Of a DNA stretch of 64,000 bases, positions 24,850-38,852 are shown in pieces. Below the pieces are notes generated by a model, which was given only the letters and a program-made list of their open reading frames with translations, did not search any database and was not told the DNA's origin. A program made the position numbers and the translations under genes. Position 1 is the stretch's first letter, and each line of letters begins with the position of its first letter. Source of the stretch: Brugia malayi (taxonomy: Eukaryota > Nematoda > Chromadorea > Rhabditida > Onchocercidae); assembly GCF_000002995.4 (NCBI RefSeq), contig NW_025062477.1, positions 4,374,649 through 4,438,648 of the forward strand. Reading direction: 5' to 3'.

Positions 24850-27800
24850 CATATATGCAGTTTTCACATATTTGCATTTTGAAAATCGATTGAAAAAAAA
24901 AAAAAAAAAAAAGAATTTGAATCTCGCAGGTGCACATATTCGCACTGTCAGTGTTTTTGTTTTTGTTATTATAGCGAGGGAAATAAGAATAACACATTTC
25001 TTCCTGCCTTTAACACTTCTAATTTATTTTATTTTTGTCACAGTTGTAATTTAATGATTATTGAGAGTATATCCGTTGCTACAATATTTAGTGGAAATTT
25101 TTAAATCGTTCTTTCATGTCTGCTAAGAAAAATGTACTAACAATTAATACGACAATATTGTATTCATTATTTTGAGCTGCACTGGAGATGTGTATCTATT
25201 GAAATTCTTGCGCTATTGCACATTTTTTGCGCTTTTGTCTTTCAAAACAAGTGAATTGTGATGATATCATGAAAAGAGCTTAGACTGCAGAGTGCTTAAA
25301 TAAACGCATCAGCATGATTTTCTGGATATTTCGTTCACTAATTGAGTTTGAAATTTTCAATAAGGGAAGGCTTACTCTAGATTCCATTCACTAAAGTGAA
25401 CCTTCCCACGGCCTACTAACACCGAAAGACTAATCGAAAAAAAAAAAAAAATTTTACTCTGAATTTCATTAAAATGCCTTGAATGAATGAATGAATTTCA
25501 CTGCCACTTTTTATTTGATTTATTTAATCTCTTAAATTCGAAATAGTTAAGTTAAGTGGTTGCATATTTTGTGCCACATTTGCTTGCCACTACCACTGTT
25601 CATTTCCTCTTTTCTTCACTAAATCATTTGATATCTCTCAACTATTCTCCTTTCAGTATTGTTATTTCTGATTTGTCTGCGTTATAATTTCTTATCAGTT
25701 TTTTCCATTCCACTTATCTCTCAAATTTCAAAACATTTGGCTAAATGGTTTGCTATTTGTTCCACACTTTCTATTCGTATCAGTTTTCTCCTTCTCACTT
25801 ATCAATGTTTTTTTGCAAATTGTTTGAATCGTTATATCTAGAAACAGAATTATGATTGCATAAAAAAAGAATTTCACTTGGAGTGTTTTTTTTTTTCTTT
25901 TTTTTCCAATTCAATTAATTAACAATGTGTGGAGAAAAATTTTCTGTATTTTGTTCATCTGACTGATGACCTTAATTTTAAATAAATGTGAAGGTCATAT
26001 TGCATTACATTCTTGTTGAACTAAGTGAAATATTTGGAAGATACATTTTGTAGGATGGTAGATAAATGATGGAATAGATATCAAAGGTCTTATTGAAACT
26101 ATGTAAACATGTAAGGAGCAGTAAAATTGTTGCTGAATTTTAAATATTTGTGTTTGTTTAGTTCCAAAGAAGTAATATCAGCTGTAATGCGTACACATTG
26201 TTTTGCTACACCTACATATGCGAAATTTTAAATTTTGATTAGAATTGATAAGATCAATAGCTTCATACTGAGACGACGATAAAGGTATCTGATGCTGATT
26301 AAGTATGACAGAATTAATTATTATCTCTCAATAATTTAAGCACTAAAAAATATTTGATTAATATTCAGTCATGCTGTTTTGTTTTGAAAGTTACTAGTAC
26401 TTAGCAAATGCTTCATGAAGGTTGATTAACACTTTCGTCAAAGATATATATTTTTTCTTAATAGCGGCGCTGTAGAAGTGATGAATTGTTCTTAAGATTT
26501 ATTCTAATAGATTTAAGGTTTTCAAAGCAAAAATTTTAATGCTTTAAAATTAATTTTTGCTTTGAAATTTCTTTTTTGGCATTTTTTTTTTCAGGGTTTC
26601 TTGAAGAAATAAAGGAGAATTAAAAGGAGCTTATCAGGTCCGTGTAAAAAATTCTATACAATATATATAAAATAATTTTTTTATTGAAATGTCAAAAATT
26701 TTTTTTCATTGAAATATACCTTAATGAAGCAAAATTAATGAGTTTAACGAGGTGAAATTTTTGCAAATATGAATCTCTGCCAATACCGGTTTATATATTT
26801 GAATCTCAACAGACTAACTTCTAATATGGTATTCATTAATCTCTCAACTTGTATTTCCAGTTACATCTAATTTTATCAAGTATGCATTTTAATTTATTAT
26901 GAGAGAGTTTTAGTTGGGCAAGGCATTAATTTTAAATGTATTTTGAAATTTATCATAAAGCATTGTTGCGTGCAAATTCTGCGCCGCTTTAGTGAATTGT
27001 ATTCTCGAAAAGCAGTTGTAATTAATGTTTTCTGCCCTATTTTATTTCAACATTAATTGACATTAGTTGTCCGAAAAGTTTGAATTTTGCATTTTTCATC
27101 AGTTATTTCAATATGCTTTACTTTTTGAACTTTTCAAAAATTAGTGTATTCTATCCTATTTTTTACTTCTAAATTAATTGATAATAGTTGAACTTTTCGA
27201 AAATAGTAATCCATCAACGATTTTATCAATGTTCATTAAAGAAAACTTTTGCGCGCACAAATGCACAGTTCATAGTGTAATTTTTTAATATTTTTGAGGT
27301 TGATTTAAACTACTGCTTTTTATTTAGATTTTCTAAATGAGATTAAAATTGCTGAAATTTGTAAATAAATAGCAATTGATATGATAATTGAAGGAGTTTT
27401 GATTTGTTTAACAGTACAAAATATGATTATTTTTCCCAATTTATTACACCAATGTAGCACTGTGATAAGTTGTTTGAAGAGATTTTATTAGTGGTAAAGT
27501 TCGACATCTTAATTCGGCTCCTAGTTTTTTGATTGATCGTTGACATTACTTCCTTGACTTATACCATTGAATGAAAGAAAATTCTTTACAACACGTTTTG
27601 TGAACACGTGAAAGACTTCCTGTATAAAATGAAATTAATAAATTTTTCAATTTGTAAGAGAAATTAATTTTACTGATGTTCGTTTTTTCTTTTTTTTTTT
27701 TATTATATCGCACATTTCATTGTTCGATTGATGTCTTTTTTTTTTTTTTTTTGGCAATTACAAATGGGTTATATTGGGCAATTGAGCGGAAATGATGACA

Positions 27801-29038
27801 TTTCTTGAACTATGTGAATGTTGAAATTGTTTGTTTGTAATTGAGGAAATTTTTGATCCATCTCTGAGGGAAATGACAGAATATGTTGGAAGTTTGTTTT
27901 AAAAATTTCTTTTTTTTTACCAACATTTATCAGTTGTGTAAAATAATTTTGGGGTAGTTTTTACCTGTTAAAAGTTGCTCACATTAAAATAACATTACAT
28001 TGGTAATTTGTTGTATTGAAGAAGAGCATTTTTTTTAAGAACTAGAAACCAATTGATTTTTATGACAGGTGGTATATTGGAATAATCAATTCTATGAAAA
28101 TTGGTATTAACATTTTTTATTTTGGTTTTTTTTTTTATTTCTATAAAGAATATGCGGTAGGTTCCCGATAATGACAATTTGTCTTTTCAACAATAATAGC
28201 AGCAATGATTTGGCTAAAATAATTGATGGGTACTGATAAGAAAGTATGTTTTTTTTTTTGATAATAATAGTGATAATAAATATGTTAAAAGAGTATAATT
28301 TTTGCACTATTCACAAAAAGTTTTAATTTTATATTGGGTCTTTATTGATAAAAAAAAAAAAAAGCATAAGAGTTAATGCGATAATATTTCCAATCATTTC
28401 TCTATGACTAGTGTTAGACTGGAATTTTTTGGCTTATGAAATTTTTTTTTTTTCTTTGAAATCAAACAATTGTTTGGGAAATTTTTTTTTTTTATATCAA
28501 AGTAGTTGAAATAACAACTTGAAATAATGACGTGATGCTAATGTTAGACTGAGGAATGCATAGACAGACTCTCGAGAAGGAGATTAGAAGTTTTGCAATT
28601 GGCAAAGAATGAAGATATGGATTCATTGGAACAGGCTTGTTGTGAGTTGTGAGGCAATATGAAAAGAAATGAAATGCCTGAAAGGATGAATGGTTGGTTG
28701 GTTGGATAGATAGAGAGTTATTATTGATAGTGGTATTACTAGTGATGTTGCACATTGAATTGATTTTTTTATTTATTTATTTTTTTTCCATTCTTAGTAA
28801 TTTCTCTTTTGCCAACTCTTAATATTACGTACTATTCAAATTAATGTTGTTGTTGTTATTGTTTACTTGGTACATTGATTTATTGCTAAAATGATTTATT
28901 GTTCTATTTTCTTTCTGCTATGCATTTCCCCGAAATTCGTTACTCACAAAAGTCTCTTTGCTGTTGATTACAGCAAGTGCAACTCTTAAGTGAAAAGACC
29001 AGTTCTATTCCCACACTATAGGTATAGTTCAGGATAGT

Positions 29039-29064
29039 TGATGATGATGATGATGATGATGATA
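29039..29064. repeat. ATG trinucleotide repeat
   Basis: Eight consecutive ATG/GAT units. The poly-Met open frame that starts here is a repeat artefact. Confidence 0.9.
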
Positions 29065-29250
29065 ATGTGTTGTCTATTAATTATTATATTACTGATCATA
29101 TTATGTGTAATATTATTCTCTTCTATGATAGTGCGCAAAATTCTTTTGAAATACTGTTTATGTTTATTGTTTATATGCCAAACTGTAGTTTTAACGAAAT
29201 GCTTTAGGGTTGTTTTGTTTTAAAATGCAAATTCATTTTCTGAAGTTAGC

Positions 29251-29252
<2 letters not shown>

Positions 29253-29283
<31 letters not shown>
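29253..29283. repeat. TA dinucleotide repeat
   Basis: About 15 TA units in a row. Confidence 0.9.
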
Positions 29284-29285
<2 letters not shown>

Positions 29286-29795
29286 TATTATAGCAAAAAG
29301 AGTAATAATAATAATAATAATTAGTATTAATAATATAGGTTTTATTATTTCATTCACTTCATCCTTAGTATACAATTTTTGCCCATCATTGCTATTATTC
29401 ATTGGTAAATTTGCTAGTTTATATTTTTAGGTATTTAAAAAAACACAAATTTTTTTTACATGAATCATATCAAAATTTTCCTTACTTTCTTTTCCTTTCA
29501 TGTACACTTCAGCAAGTAAACATTTCTCTTTTTCCATATTTTGTTTCTTTTACTGTCAAACATTAAAATTGATGCTCTTTTCGTATTATTTTTGTTTTTA
29601 TCTTAAAATTATTTCTGTCAGCAATACCATTGCTGGTGTAGCTTTTTTGCACTGATATTGTTGTGTCGTTGCTGTACCTAACAAATTTTTCATGTTTGAA
29701 TCATTGTGCCTTCCCACAATTCATTTATTCTTCTCTTATGTACAGAGTGCAAGAAATTATTGCTCAATTGTTAACAGTTTGCGACGTGGTCCTAC

Positions 29796-29809
29796 TTTCT
29801 TTCCTACAG
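29796..29809 (+). promoter_or_regulatory. Possible spliced-leader acceptor of the FERM gene
   Basis: TTTCTTTCCTACAG is a strong pyrimidine-rich 3' splice site 57 bases before the ATG at 29867. It may equally be a cis acceptor from an upstream noncoding exon. Confidence 0.45.
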
Positions 29810-29866
29810 TGACATCTATTATTTGCTTACTTGCTAAATTTTTAATACTATAATAACTTCTAAAAA

Positions 29867-32800
29867 ATGTCACCAAGGTTGCTATCAGTTGCCTGCTGTA
29901 CTACTGGATGTGAAAGGAAGCATCAAACCACCATCGAAAGCGATACGGCTAGAAAGATGCCAGTGAATGAAACAGCTGTGATACCAACATCATTTATAGG
30001 CCGTATTAGTGCCCGTACAAGCCTTATTTCAGCCAGAGATTATAAAACAACAGTGCAACTATTGGATGATAACGAAACGATTTGTCAAGAATTCAAGGTC
30101 TGTCATCGTTTCTGAAATATTTTAGTGGTAGTGCTTGAATGAGTTCAAATTAACAACAAGTCTGTTTTGATTTTGTGGTGCTTTAAATAATCACAAAAAA
30201 AAAAAAAAAAAAAAATTCATTCGAAAGCGACATTATTTTGTTAGTGAATTTCAATTTCTAAGATAAGCGTGACTGATATCACAGCAGAAGTGTAGAAATT
30301 TTGAAGCAGTCATGGTGATTTTTAGTTTTATACATATGGAATACGCCCCATTTTAAGATATATTGTCTACAAAGTAAATTGAAAACTTAATATGAAAATA
30401 ACTGTGAATAAATTTGTAAGAGAGGAAATGGCTTGTATTAATTTAGATGATGTAGAACAAACTGTTTTAAATTGAAATATGCAAATCACTAAACTGCGTT
30501 GCTGATTTTTGATCTGTGAAGCTTCCTTTAAATTTAGCAATTTAAGTTAGATAGTAATGTCAGATCAGTTTGCTAAATTATCACGATGATAATGTATGAA
30601 CTCATAATAGAAAAATATAAGATCTTTTATTTCAGAAAACATCGAACGCCCAAGTTATATTAGACTATATATGCGAATATTTGAATATTGTTGAGAAGGA
30701 CTACTTTGGTCTGCGATTTCAGGACTTTAGTAGACACAGGGTATGTCAGTTAAATTTAAATTGAGCTATTTTCTCCTTCATTAATTTCTATTTGTACATA
30801 ACGTAATTTTCGTCAAAAATTTCTTGGACAATTTTCTGTTTAAAAGTTGTGAAATTTTCGAATTTCCACAAATTTCTGTTACCTTTTATCTGCAGCTAAT
30901 GTTTCTTGCATTATTTCTTTTCAATGACGGAGTAATGTATTTTAGTACTGGATGGATCTCAACAAACCAATATATAAACAAGTACGAGGTGATCCCTTTT
31001 GTTTGTTTCACTATTCATTTGTTCATTGGTCAAAGATATGGTAATGAAAAGAATAACGAAATAAATCATAATGAAGTTTAATGCATTTGAAATTTTCATA
31101 AAATCTAATCCAAAAATTTTCAAGGTCCTAATGTGGCTTTGCGATTTCGTGTGAGATTCTATCCGTCTGATGTGAGTGTCTTGAAGGAAGAGATAACTCG
31201 GTAAGTTATGAAAATCCTTTAACCATACATTATATTTGATTTTTTACAGACTTATCGTTATTTGGGTTTCTTCTTGCGATTTAAACACATGAATAATTTA
31301 TTTTGTTCACCATATTGCATGACTTTACAAAGAGAAAAAAAATATTTCTCAAATTATTTTATTTATCATTATCTAACTTTCCAAATAATTATTAATCAAG
31401 TATTACTTCATTTTCTTATATCTTAATTTAGTACATATATTTAAATATTAATGTAATATTCAAATGCATTCTTCAGTTGCCTCAATTTCAACTCTATTTT
31501 TAGCGTTCTTCCTGTGATAAGAGTACTGGAAGAATCTGCCTAAGATGAATTTAAATTAATTTTGTATGCTTCTTCTAATAACAAATACTTTCTCTAAAGG
31601 TATATGTTATTTGTGCAGCTACAAAGAGATCTCCTTCATGGACGTTTGTACTGTTCTCAGAATGAAGCAGCTGTATTGAGTGCGCTGGCTCTGCAATGTT
31701 TGTTTTTTTTCCTCTAATTTAAAATCTAGTGTATTATTTCAAGAAAGATATGATTTCTGTTCTTCTCTTCTGGTCAATTTCAACTTTCTCAACTTTTAGC
31801 CATAATCGGTGATTATGATGCAGAAGAGAGACCAAAAAATTATGTAGCTGAATACAAGTTACTTTTAAAACAAACCGAAAAACTTGAGGAAAAGATCGCG
31901 GAATCTCATAAATTATTCAAGTTAGTTTTTCCTGTTACATTATGCATGCATTTTGGGTTGCTCCCTCTTGTTGATAGTTTAAGCTTTTAAATCTGAATTA
32001 AGACAGAAAATTCTAATTTGTTAAATTTAATTTTACATAGTAAATTACATTTATTGCCTTTTTTTTTTAATAACTTTTGATCAATTTTCTTATACAGAGG
32101 ACTCACTCCGGCAGAAGCGGAAATGGAATTTTTGAAACGAGCATCCAAATTAGACACTTACGGATTTGATCCATATACTGTCACGGTAAATGATTCATTG
32201 AAGTTATCGTTACTTCTTTAATTGTTGGATCTAAGTTTTAGTTTCTGAGTTTTTTAATTTCTCTTCGTATGTAAATAATTGCTGAAACATTAGCTGTTTT
32301 TTAGAGTAAGCAAAAACAGACAATGTATATCGGTGTTACACATCGTGGTATCTACATTTACCATATCAGTCGAATGATCCATCACATCACATGGTTTGTT
32401 TTATCTCGATAATTAGACTAGTCTCTTCTTACGATTACATGATTATGAAAACATGAATTACACGGTTATAGGAAAAATATAGGAATGGAATTGAACTAAT
32501 TGCTAATTTTCATTCAAGTATACTTTTGATTTAATTTAGTTATTAAAATTAAAAATTATTAAAATTTATTTAATATTTTGCTGATGTTTTCGAAAAAGAC
32601 TTGAACAAAAACGTTTATTGAACTGTCATTTCATATATATATATATATATATATGTAGAGTTTAAGTTTTTTTTACATATTTTATCCAGCTGCATTTAGC
32701 AATAGAAAAGTCTGAATAATTATGTATTATTGATTCATTTCTAGGAATGAACTGGAAAAAGTGGATTATGTTGGAAAAGAAATTATTATAACACCGGTGT

Positions 32801-35800
32801 CATCTTACGTATCGCCTTACTTATCGTCCTCTGAGGATGATGAAGTACGTTTTGTAGAAGTTTTCCTAAATAGATGAATGCTTTATCTCAACAAATTGTT
32901 TCAGTTCGAATCAATTTCTAGAAAATAAAAAATAAATTTACAAAAAAAAGAATCTATAAAGAGTAAACAAAAATGAAGATAAATATCTCTCAAATTTTAA
33001 TAACGCTATATTGCTTAACGATTCAGTTCACTCTTTTTAGCATACAACGGATACATTGAAATCCACTTCCAGTATAAGAAATGTACGTGTTAGTTTGAAA
33101 TCTTTATTCTATCTGTAGTTGAATGTATTTCATAATTTGATAGAATATGGAAGTAACTCTACAATATGTGGATTTAATTTTTAAAGTTTGATTTTTTTTT
33201 CATTTTATTGCTTATAATAATGCTATTACCTTTTTTAATTTTCAGGGATTTATCAAGTTCCATAATAAAACAACAGGTGCTCTGAAATTCCACTGTCCAT
33301 CAGCCATGTTTGCGAAACATCTTTGGCGTCATATTTTGTCACAGCAAGCTTTTTTTACTGAAAATGACGCCAAGCATATTAAACCAAAATTTTCAAAGTT
33401 AGCTTTTAATTTCTCTTCAAATCTTTGGAATTAGTGTAAACTAAATATTTCTTTAACATTAGTGTGAGCCAGATATTTTAGACATTTAATGGTTGATTAC
33501 GAAAGTGATGGATAAATAAATTGAAATACTGCTTATAGACCGCGTATACCCTTGTTGACTCGTGGTTCAACATTTCGTTTTCCGACATCAAGAGTCCTTC
33601 ATGAAATTGAAGTAGAAGGACATAGCAAACGCGATGGTCCTCAACCAAGATTTACCAGATATCCATTGCTTCGCCAGTCACCGCGACAACCTGTTTGCAA
33701 TACCAGTAATAACTACAACTCACTATCAGTTGTTCATAACGGTGAGAAAGTCTCTGAAGGTAAATGGTTGATATTTTTGTGGTTATATTCCATGAATAAA
33801 ATTGATCGGAAGAGATAATCATTATCTCTTAACAATGCATCTTTAGTGATTATACTTGTTTTGTTAATATTCATATGAATTTTGTGTCATTCAGTAACAA
33901 TATCATGATTTTTTTCTAACAGCTGTATCATAGGTTTTTTTTTTTTAACTTCTTTTCTTTAAATCTTGTTGGTTTAAATGAGGACACGAAATGCATCTTC
34001 GCATAAGTTTTACAGAAAACAAAAATATGAGATTTTTGGGAGTGATTTTATATTTAGAGTTTTCCAGTGATACTTGAAAATGTGGAGGAAGAAAATGCAA
34101 TAAAAATAGCTTCAAACAATGATGGGATGACTGAAGTGGATTTATTGCCGATCGCCGAAACTTCAACCACTATCGCTTCCTCTAGTTCCGAAAATACGGT
34201 AGGTCAAGTCCCGAGACTGTCGCTTCCGAAAATGCTATTAATTTGGTAGTATATGTTATTCACCTTCATTCCAGTTTTATATTCATATTAGAAATGTGTG
34301 TTCTCACTATTTCATCTATAATTTACCATTAAAATTTTCTTTAAATTTTTTTGATTTTTGCTTCTTTAAAACTAACAGTGTATTTTTTTTCTTCTTAATT
34401 CCAGTAGACAGTGCTATGAATTTCAATTCTTTTTTCATGAATTTCATGTGAGAATTAGTTGGAAAAGGAGAAATCTTTCCAGTGTAATTGATGACTTTTT
34501 TTAATGTGAATGATAGAGTAAGGGATTTAAAGTTATGAAATTTTATGGAAGATTAAACGAGGACTATTAATTTCAGCATTTTCATTTGAAGAAATACTGA
34601 TGTATAGCGTTTTATTGTGATAGCATAGAAAAGTATCAGTGAAATTAGTTAATAAAAATTATATATCATTTTTTGCTTTCAATGTTTCAATTATTGCTAT
34701 GTGATTTCAATTGATCAACTTGTGCTAATGTGGATGAATGTAAAAGTTATTAACAATTAATTAATTATATGTGGAATTTGGGTTACAAAAAAATTCATTT
34801 GGGAGCTTCCCGTATAGGGCTTGAATTTTGTTTGTTCCATTTCAGACAACATTTACTATACATCTTGTGCGGAAAGAACCATTATCTTCAGAGACGGTAT
34901 GATAAAATCAATCATGTGACATTTGTTCCTTTTTTCTTTTAATAGCCTAATTAATGCTTTCTTTTGTTTTGATAGACTGCTTTATGCATTAACTATCAAC
35001 TTTGTGTTTTATTGTGATATAACTTGTTTTTGTGTTGACAGTTGGACTAATCGCTTTTGATAATATGTTGTAGTAATGTTTGTGCAGGTGTGTCTGTGTC
35101 TGTGTGTGTGTGTGTGTTTCTGTACTAAAGTTATTATATGAAAGTTTAGGAACGTTTTGAGATGGAATCAGAAGAGGCCTATAAATTTTTGAGAGGATAT
35201 ATTGGGACAAAAAAAAAAAAGATTTGAAAGAATACTGAAATTCTTTGTTTTATCTTTGTAAAAAAAAAAAAAATTGTCTTAAATTTTTTCATAAATCTTG
35301 AAAAAAAAAAAGAGATAGTTGTTTGAAGTTTTCAAAAATTAATAGGCAAATTATTAATGCATGGTCTGTTGTTGTTTTTAGTTCTTTTTTTCTTTTTTCC
35401 CTTGGACTACATGTTAATATAAATTCAATAATTTTTATTATTAATCGCTTTGTGCTGAGAGCACCAAAACATTATTGTTAAATGGAAATTGTTGGTTATT
35501 TAAAATAAGTTACTTTACTTCTCGTAGCAAAATAGTTTCCAAAAAAACAAGAAAAAAAAAATCATCGCAAATTTCTGGATAAAAAAAAAAATATCATTAA
35601 AATTTTTTATTCTTATAAAGATAAAAAATGATTGGGAAATATTTTGAGTAGTTTTTTCTTTATTTCACTTTGGTATTGTCATGCTTGATAAAAAAAAAAA
35701 AAATCACAATAACGATGAATTTTATAGTGATACACAAATGCTTAAGCAGCCATCAGTGATTTTTTTTTTTTTTTTTGTTAATGAAAATTATTGTATTTGA

Positions 35801-36599
35801 ATTTTATGGTATAATTGCAGTTTGGTACTTCTCATTCTGGAATGCAGTCGCCAGTTAACGATTCTTTTGAACAGATGTTAAATGCGGTAAAGCCATTACA
35901 CATTAGCACACCTACTGGAAATTCTGGTCCTGATAACATAACGACAACGATGACGAAAACAAATAATGTTGAATGTGATATTAATAGATATGAAAGTGTT
36001 GAAAAATCATTAGAATATGATCATAATAACTATGCTACAACCTCTCAACATTTAATAAATAATGAGAAATTAGGAGTTATTACAAGACGACATCCTAACA
36101 ATTCGATTACTGTATCTGCTGCTAAAATATTCTTCTCATTACTGCTATTTTGGCTTCTATTAATTGCTGTTGCTATCTCACTATTTGAGGTATGTTGTTG
36201 TTTTACTACAAACTTTACTAATTTTCAAATACATTACTTGTGAAGAATGGAAGCCATAATTATAGAATTGATTAGGTGGTATAAGTTCATCATTAATGTG
36301 ATAAATTGATCATTAAAGTAGTTCTGAATTTATTTGATTTGTCCACTTATCAAATTTCAGACATTCTTTAGCTCTTTTTTTTTCTTTATTATTATTGAAT
36401 AGATAGCATAGTGAAATATTTTTCCTTCTTTTCTTTTCATAAACTTTATTCCGATTTTGTAATGAAGTCTGTCTTTTTTTTTTAGCACGATTCACCATGG
36501 TTAAATTCTATACCAGCTTTGGATTCAGTGAGGCACATATTCTATGAACCACTGCGACACTACATTTTAGCTTTGTATGTTCGCTTAGGACGCCACTGA
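29867..36599 (+). CDS. FRMD5: FERM-domain membrane protein, FRMD3/FRMD5 type
   Basis: Sixteen exons join in phase to 676 residues: 29867-30097, 30636-30740, 30946-30988, 31125-31200, 31600-31697, 31800-31920, 32098-32185, 32305-32393, 32745-32844, 33041-33082, 33246-33397, 33539-33759, 34068-34198, 34846-34896, 35821-36189, 36486-36599. The FERM domain starts near residue 60: TVQLLDDNETICQEF, ICEYLNIVEKDYFGLRFQD, YWMDLNKPIYKQ, VALRFRVRFYPSD, LFVQLQRDLLHGRLYC, AAVLSALALQ, IIGDYDAEERP, FLKRASKLDTYGFDP and a final lobe ending CPSAMFAKHLWRHILSQQAFF. A basic FERM-adjacent stretch (STFRFPTSRVLHE) follows, then a long low-complexity Ser/Thr/Asn region. One hydrophobic segment lies at about 618-638 (IFFSLLLFWLLLIAVAISLF), with a 37-residue tail ending in EPLRHYI. 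The single membrane segment plus such a tail is characteristic of vertebrate FRMD3 and FRMD5. A role linking membrane to cytoskeleton or junctions is inferred from the family. Exon 10 (42 bases) and exon 14 (51 bases) keep phase 0 and could be alternative. Confidence 0.93.
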
Positions 36600-38752
36600 A
36601 TATTTGGAGATTTTTTTTTTCATGTTAATTATCGAATTTAATGTTTTTTTTTTCAATCATCCTTCATTATTTAGCTCATTTTTTCTTTTAAGATGAGAGA
36701 AATATTTAAATCGCAAATTAGTTAAGTAAGCTTTTGATTTTATAACGAAATTTATTGATATTTATTTAGGCAAAACGTTGTTTTGTTTGTCTTTTATGGT
36801 GATAAAGATGGGATTTCTCATTTATTTGCAAAATTTGCATATTTTTGCTTTGACTATTTCCTGAAATATTCTTGCTGAGCCTTTCTGTCTCACTGCTACA
36901 GTTTTCATCGTTAATTAGAACAGTTTTTTTTGTTTACTGTCAATTTGTTGGGTTAGTTTTTTAACAGTTTAACTTTCTACAAGCCTAGGCACATTTTTTA
37001 AGTTCACCTCTCACTTAACTATGATAAACTTTTGATGTTAATCTTCTGAGTCCGTCTTCTGGTGCAAAATGATTGCACTGCAATATTAAAATGTTTAATG
37101 TCCTTACCGCATAAGTTCATTTTCTTTTAGTCGTAATTGATATTGGGAGTTTAAGGATTTATTTCATTGCAGTTAAGACTTTTCCATTTTTTTTTTTCAA
37201 ATCTTTATTGAAAACTGTAATCCGTGCAATTGCTCCTGATTGTGCTTATTTCGGTTGCAACAACCTTAATATGAATTATAAATAAATGATTTATTGTATG
37301 CACAAACATTTGATAATTTATGAAAAATTTTCTTTTTTCAAATTTTCTTTTTTGTTTTATTATTTTCATGAAAGCCTCGAAAACCGTTTTTTGTTTTTTA
37401 TTAGTCATAAGACTGCCTGAATTAAAATTAATATTAAAACTTAAATTTAAGACTTAGAAGATATCAGACGAAGAATTAATTATTCTCTGATCAATAGTAG
37501 ATTGCTACAAAACGAGATTTGAAATTTTTTGTATTGGTAATGGTGAGATAAGTTAAAGCCAATTAAGCTCAAAATGCTCAATTAGGCTCAAAATATAAAA
37601 ATAAAGTAAGTGAGGAATGATTTACCCTTTGAAATTTACCATAAATCTAATACCAAATGCAAGTTATTTGCCTATCTGTTTGATATATTAGCCATTGTTT
37701 TTTTCCAAGCGTTGAAAGTATAACTTTTTACTGTGTTAAATTCAAAAAATAAATTATCAATGCTTCAAATATGCATTTCGAGCATAATTTAACAAAAATG
37801 AAAGTACAAATCTGATTGTTATTTAAAGTATGAAAATTTTAGCACTGCTAGGAATGTTACTGCTAATTAAAAAGTAAAGTAAAATTTTAAACAATAATAT
37901 TTCTTTCTAGAATACATATCAAATTATACTTGAATGATTACTCATATATATATATTAAAAAAAAAAAAAACAATTTTAGGTAAAATAATTGTTTACGTTA
38001 ACAAAATCTTTATTTCCTATTTTTTTTTTTTTTGTCTGAATTTATCAAATTACATTTTAAAAAAATCTTTTTTTCTTATTTTTCTTGCACAATACTAAAT
38101 TTTGCTTTTTGTTTTTTGTTTTTTTTTTCAAATAATTAAGATAGGAATGAAATAATATTAGGAAGTAATCAATTTGTTCTGACAAATCAAATATTATTGA
38201 TGATATTAATGGGATGGCAGGGAATATATTGTCGTGTGAAGTATAGAAGTTGTCACATAAATATGACATAATAGAGGAGGAAGGTCTTTTTCTAATCACC
38301 ATGACAACATATTCATTTTTTTTCTTCATATAAATTAGAAACGAGGCATCATTTTACTGCTATGATATCAATATATCTAAAAATTTAATTTATTATTTTT
38401 GATTTTTTTCATTTTGATTTGTTAAAAGTTTAATATTACTATTTCTTACATATTTTAGTTACAAATTTTGTTAGTATTTTTTTTCCTTTTAAATTTGTTA
38501 ATTTTGATAGTACTAATGTTATGAACAGTATATTCATATATATATAATAAAAAATAATTTCAAAATGCTAATACTGCTAATTTAAAATTTACTTTTGCAT
38601 AAGATAAAGTTTAATTAATGCGTAGCCACAATTATATTTTAATTCATTTTTTATTTCAGTCCAATTTACAAGTCAAATTTAATAAATTACAATGATTATT
38701 TATTTATGGCATATATTAATATTATCTGAATTACGATATTTGCATAATTTGT
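36600..38752. other. Spacer between the FERM gene and the DHHC gene
   Basis: AT-rich, with poly-T tracts and no supportable exon on either strand. Open frames at 37205-37408 and 38057-38329 (minus) are Lys/Ile/Phe-rich low-complexity translations. Confidence 0.5.
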
Positions 38753-38766
38753 TTATCATTTTCTAG
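38753..38766 (+). promoter_or_regulatory. Possible spliced-leader acceptor of the DHHC gene
   Basis: ATCATTTTCTAG ends at 38766, 86 bases before the ATG. The intervening leader contains a 25-base A tract. Confidence 0.4.
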
Positions 38767-38852
38767 CGTCAATTTTGCGCTAATTTCTAAATGATCTCAA
38801 TGCGGTAAAAAAAAAAAAAAAAAAAAAAAAACAAAAAAACAAAAAATAAAAA

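Larger units (their letters stand above)
21073..29800. other. 8.7 kb gene-free interval between DCTN6 and the FRMD3/5-like gene
   Basis: No exon with recognisable content or consistent splice phase was found on either strand. A less AT-rich block at about 21290-21450 may be the DCTN6 promoter region. The interval also holds a GT-rich, CpG-containing block (about 24370-24510), an exact-spaced 122-base duplication, ATG and TA microsatellites near 29040 and 29253, and many poly-A/T tracts. Distal 5' exons or enhancers of the FERM gene could hide here. Confidence 0.5.

Noticed and set aside
29038..29223. Open frame starting with a run of Met
   Set aside because: It is produced by an ATG trinucleotide repeat.
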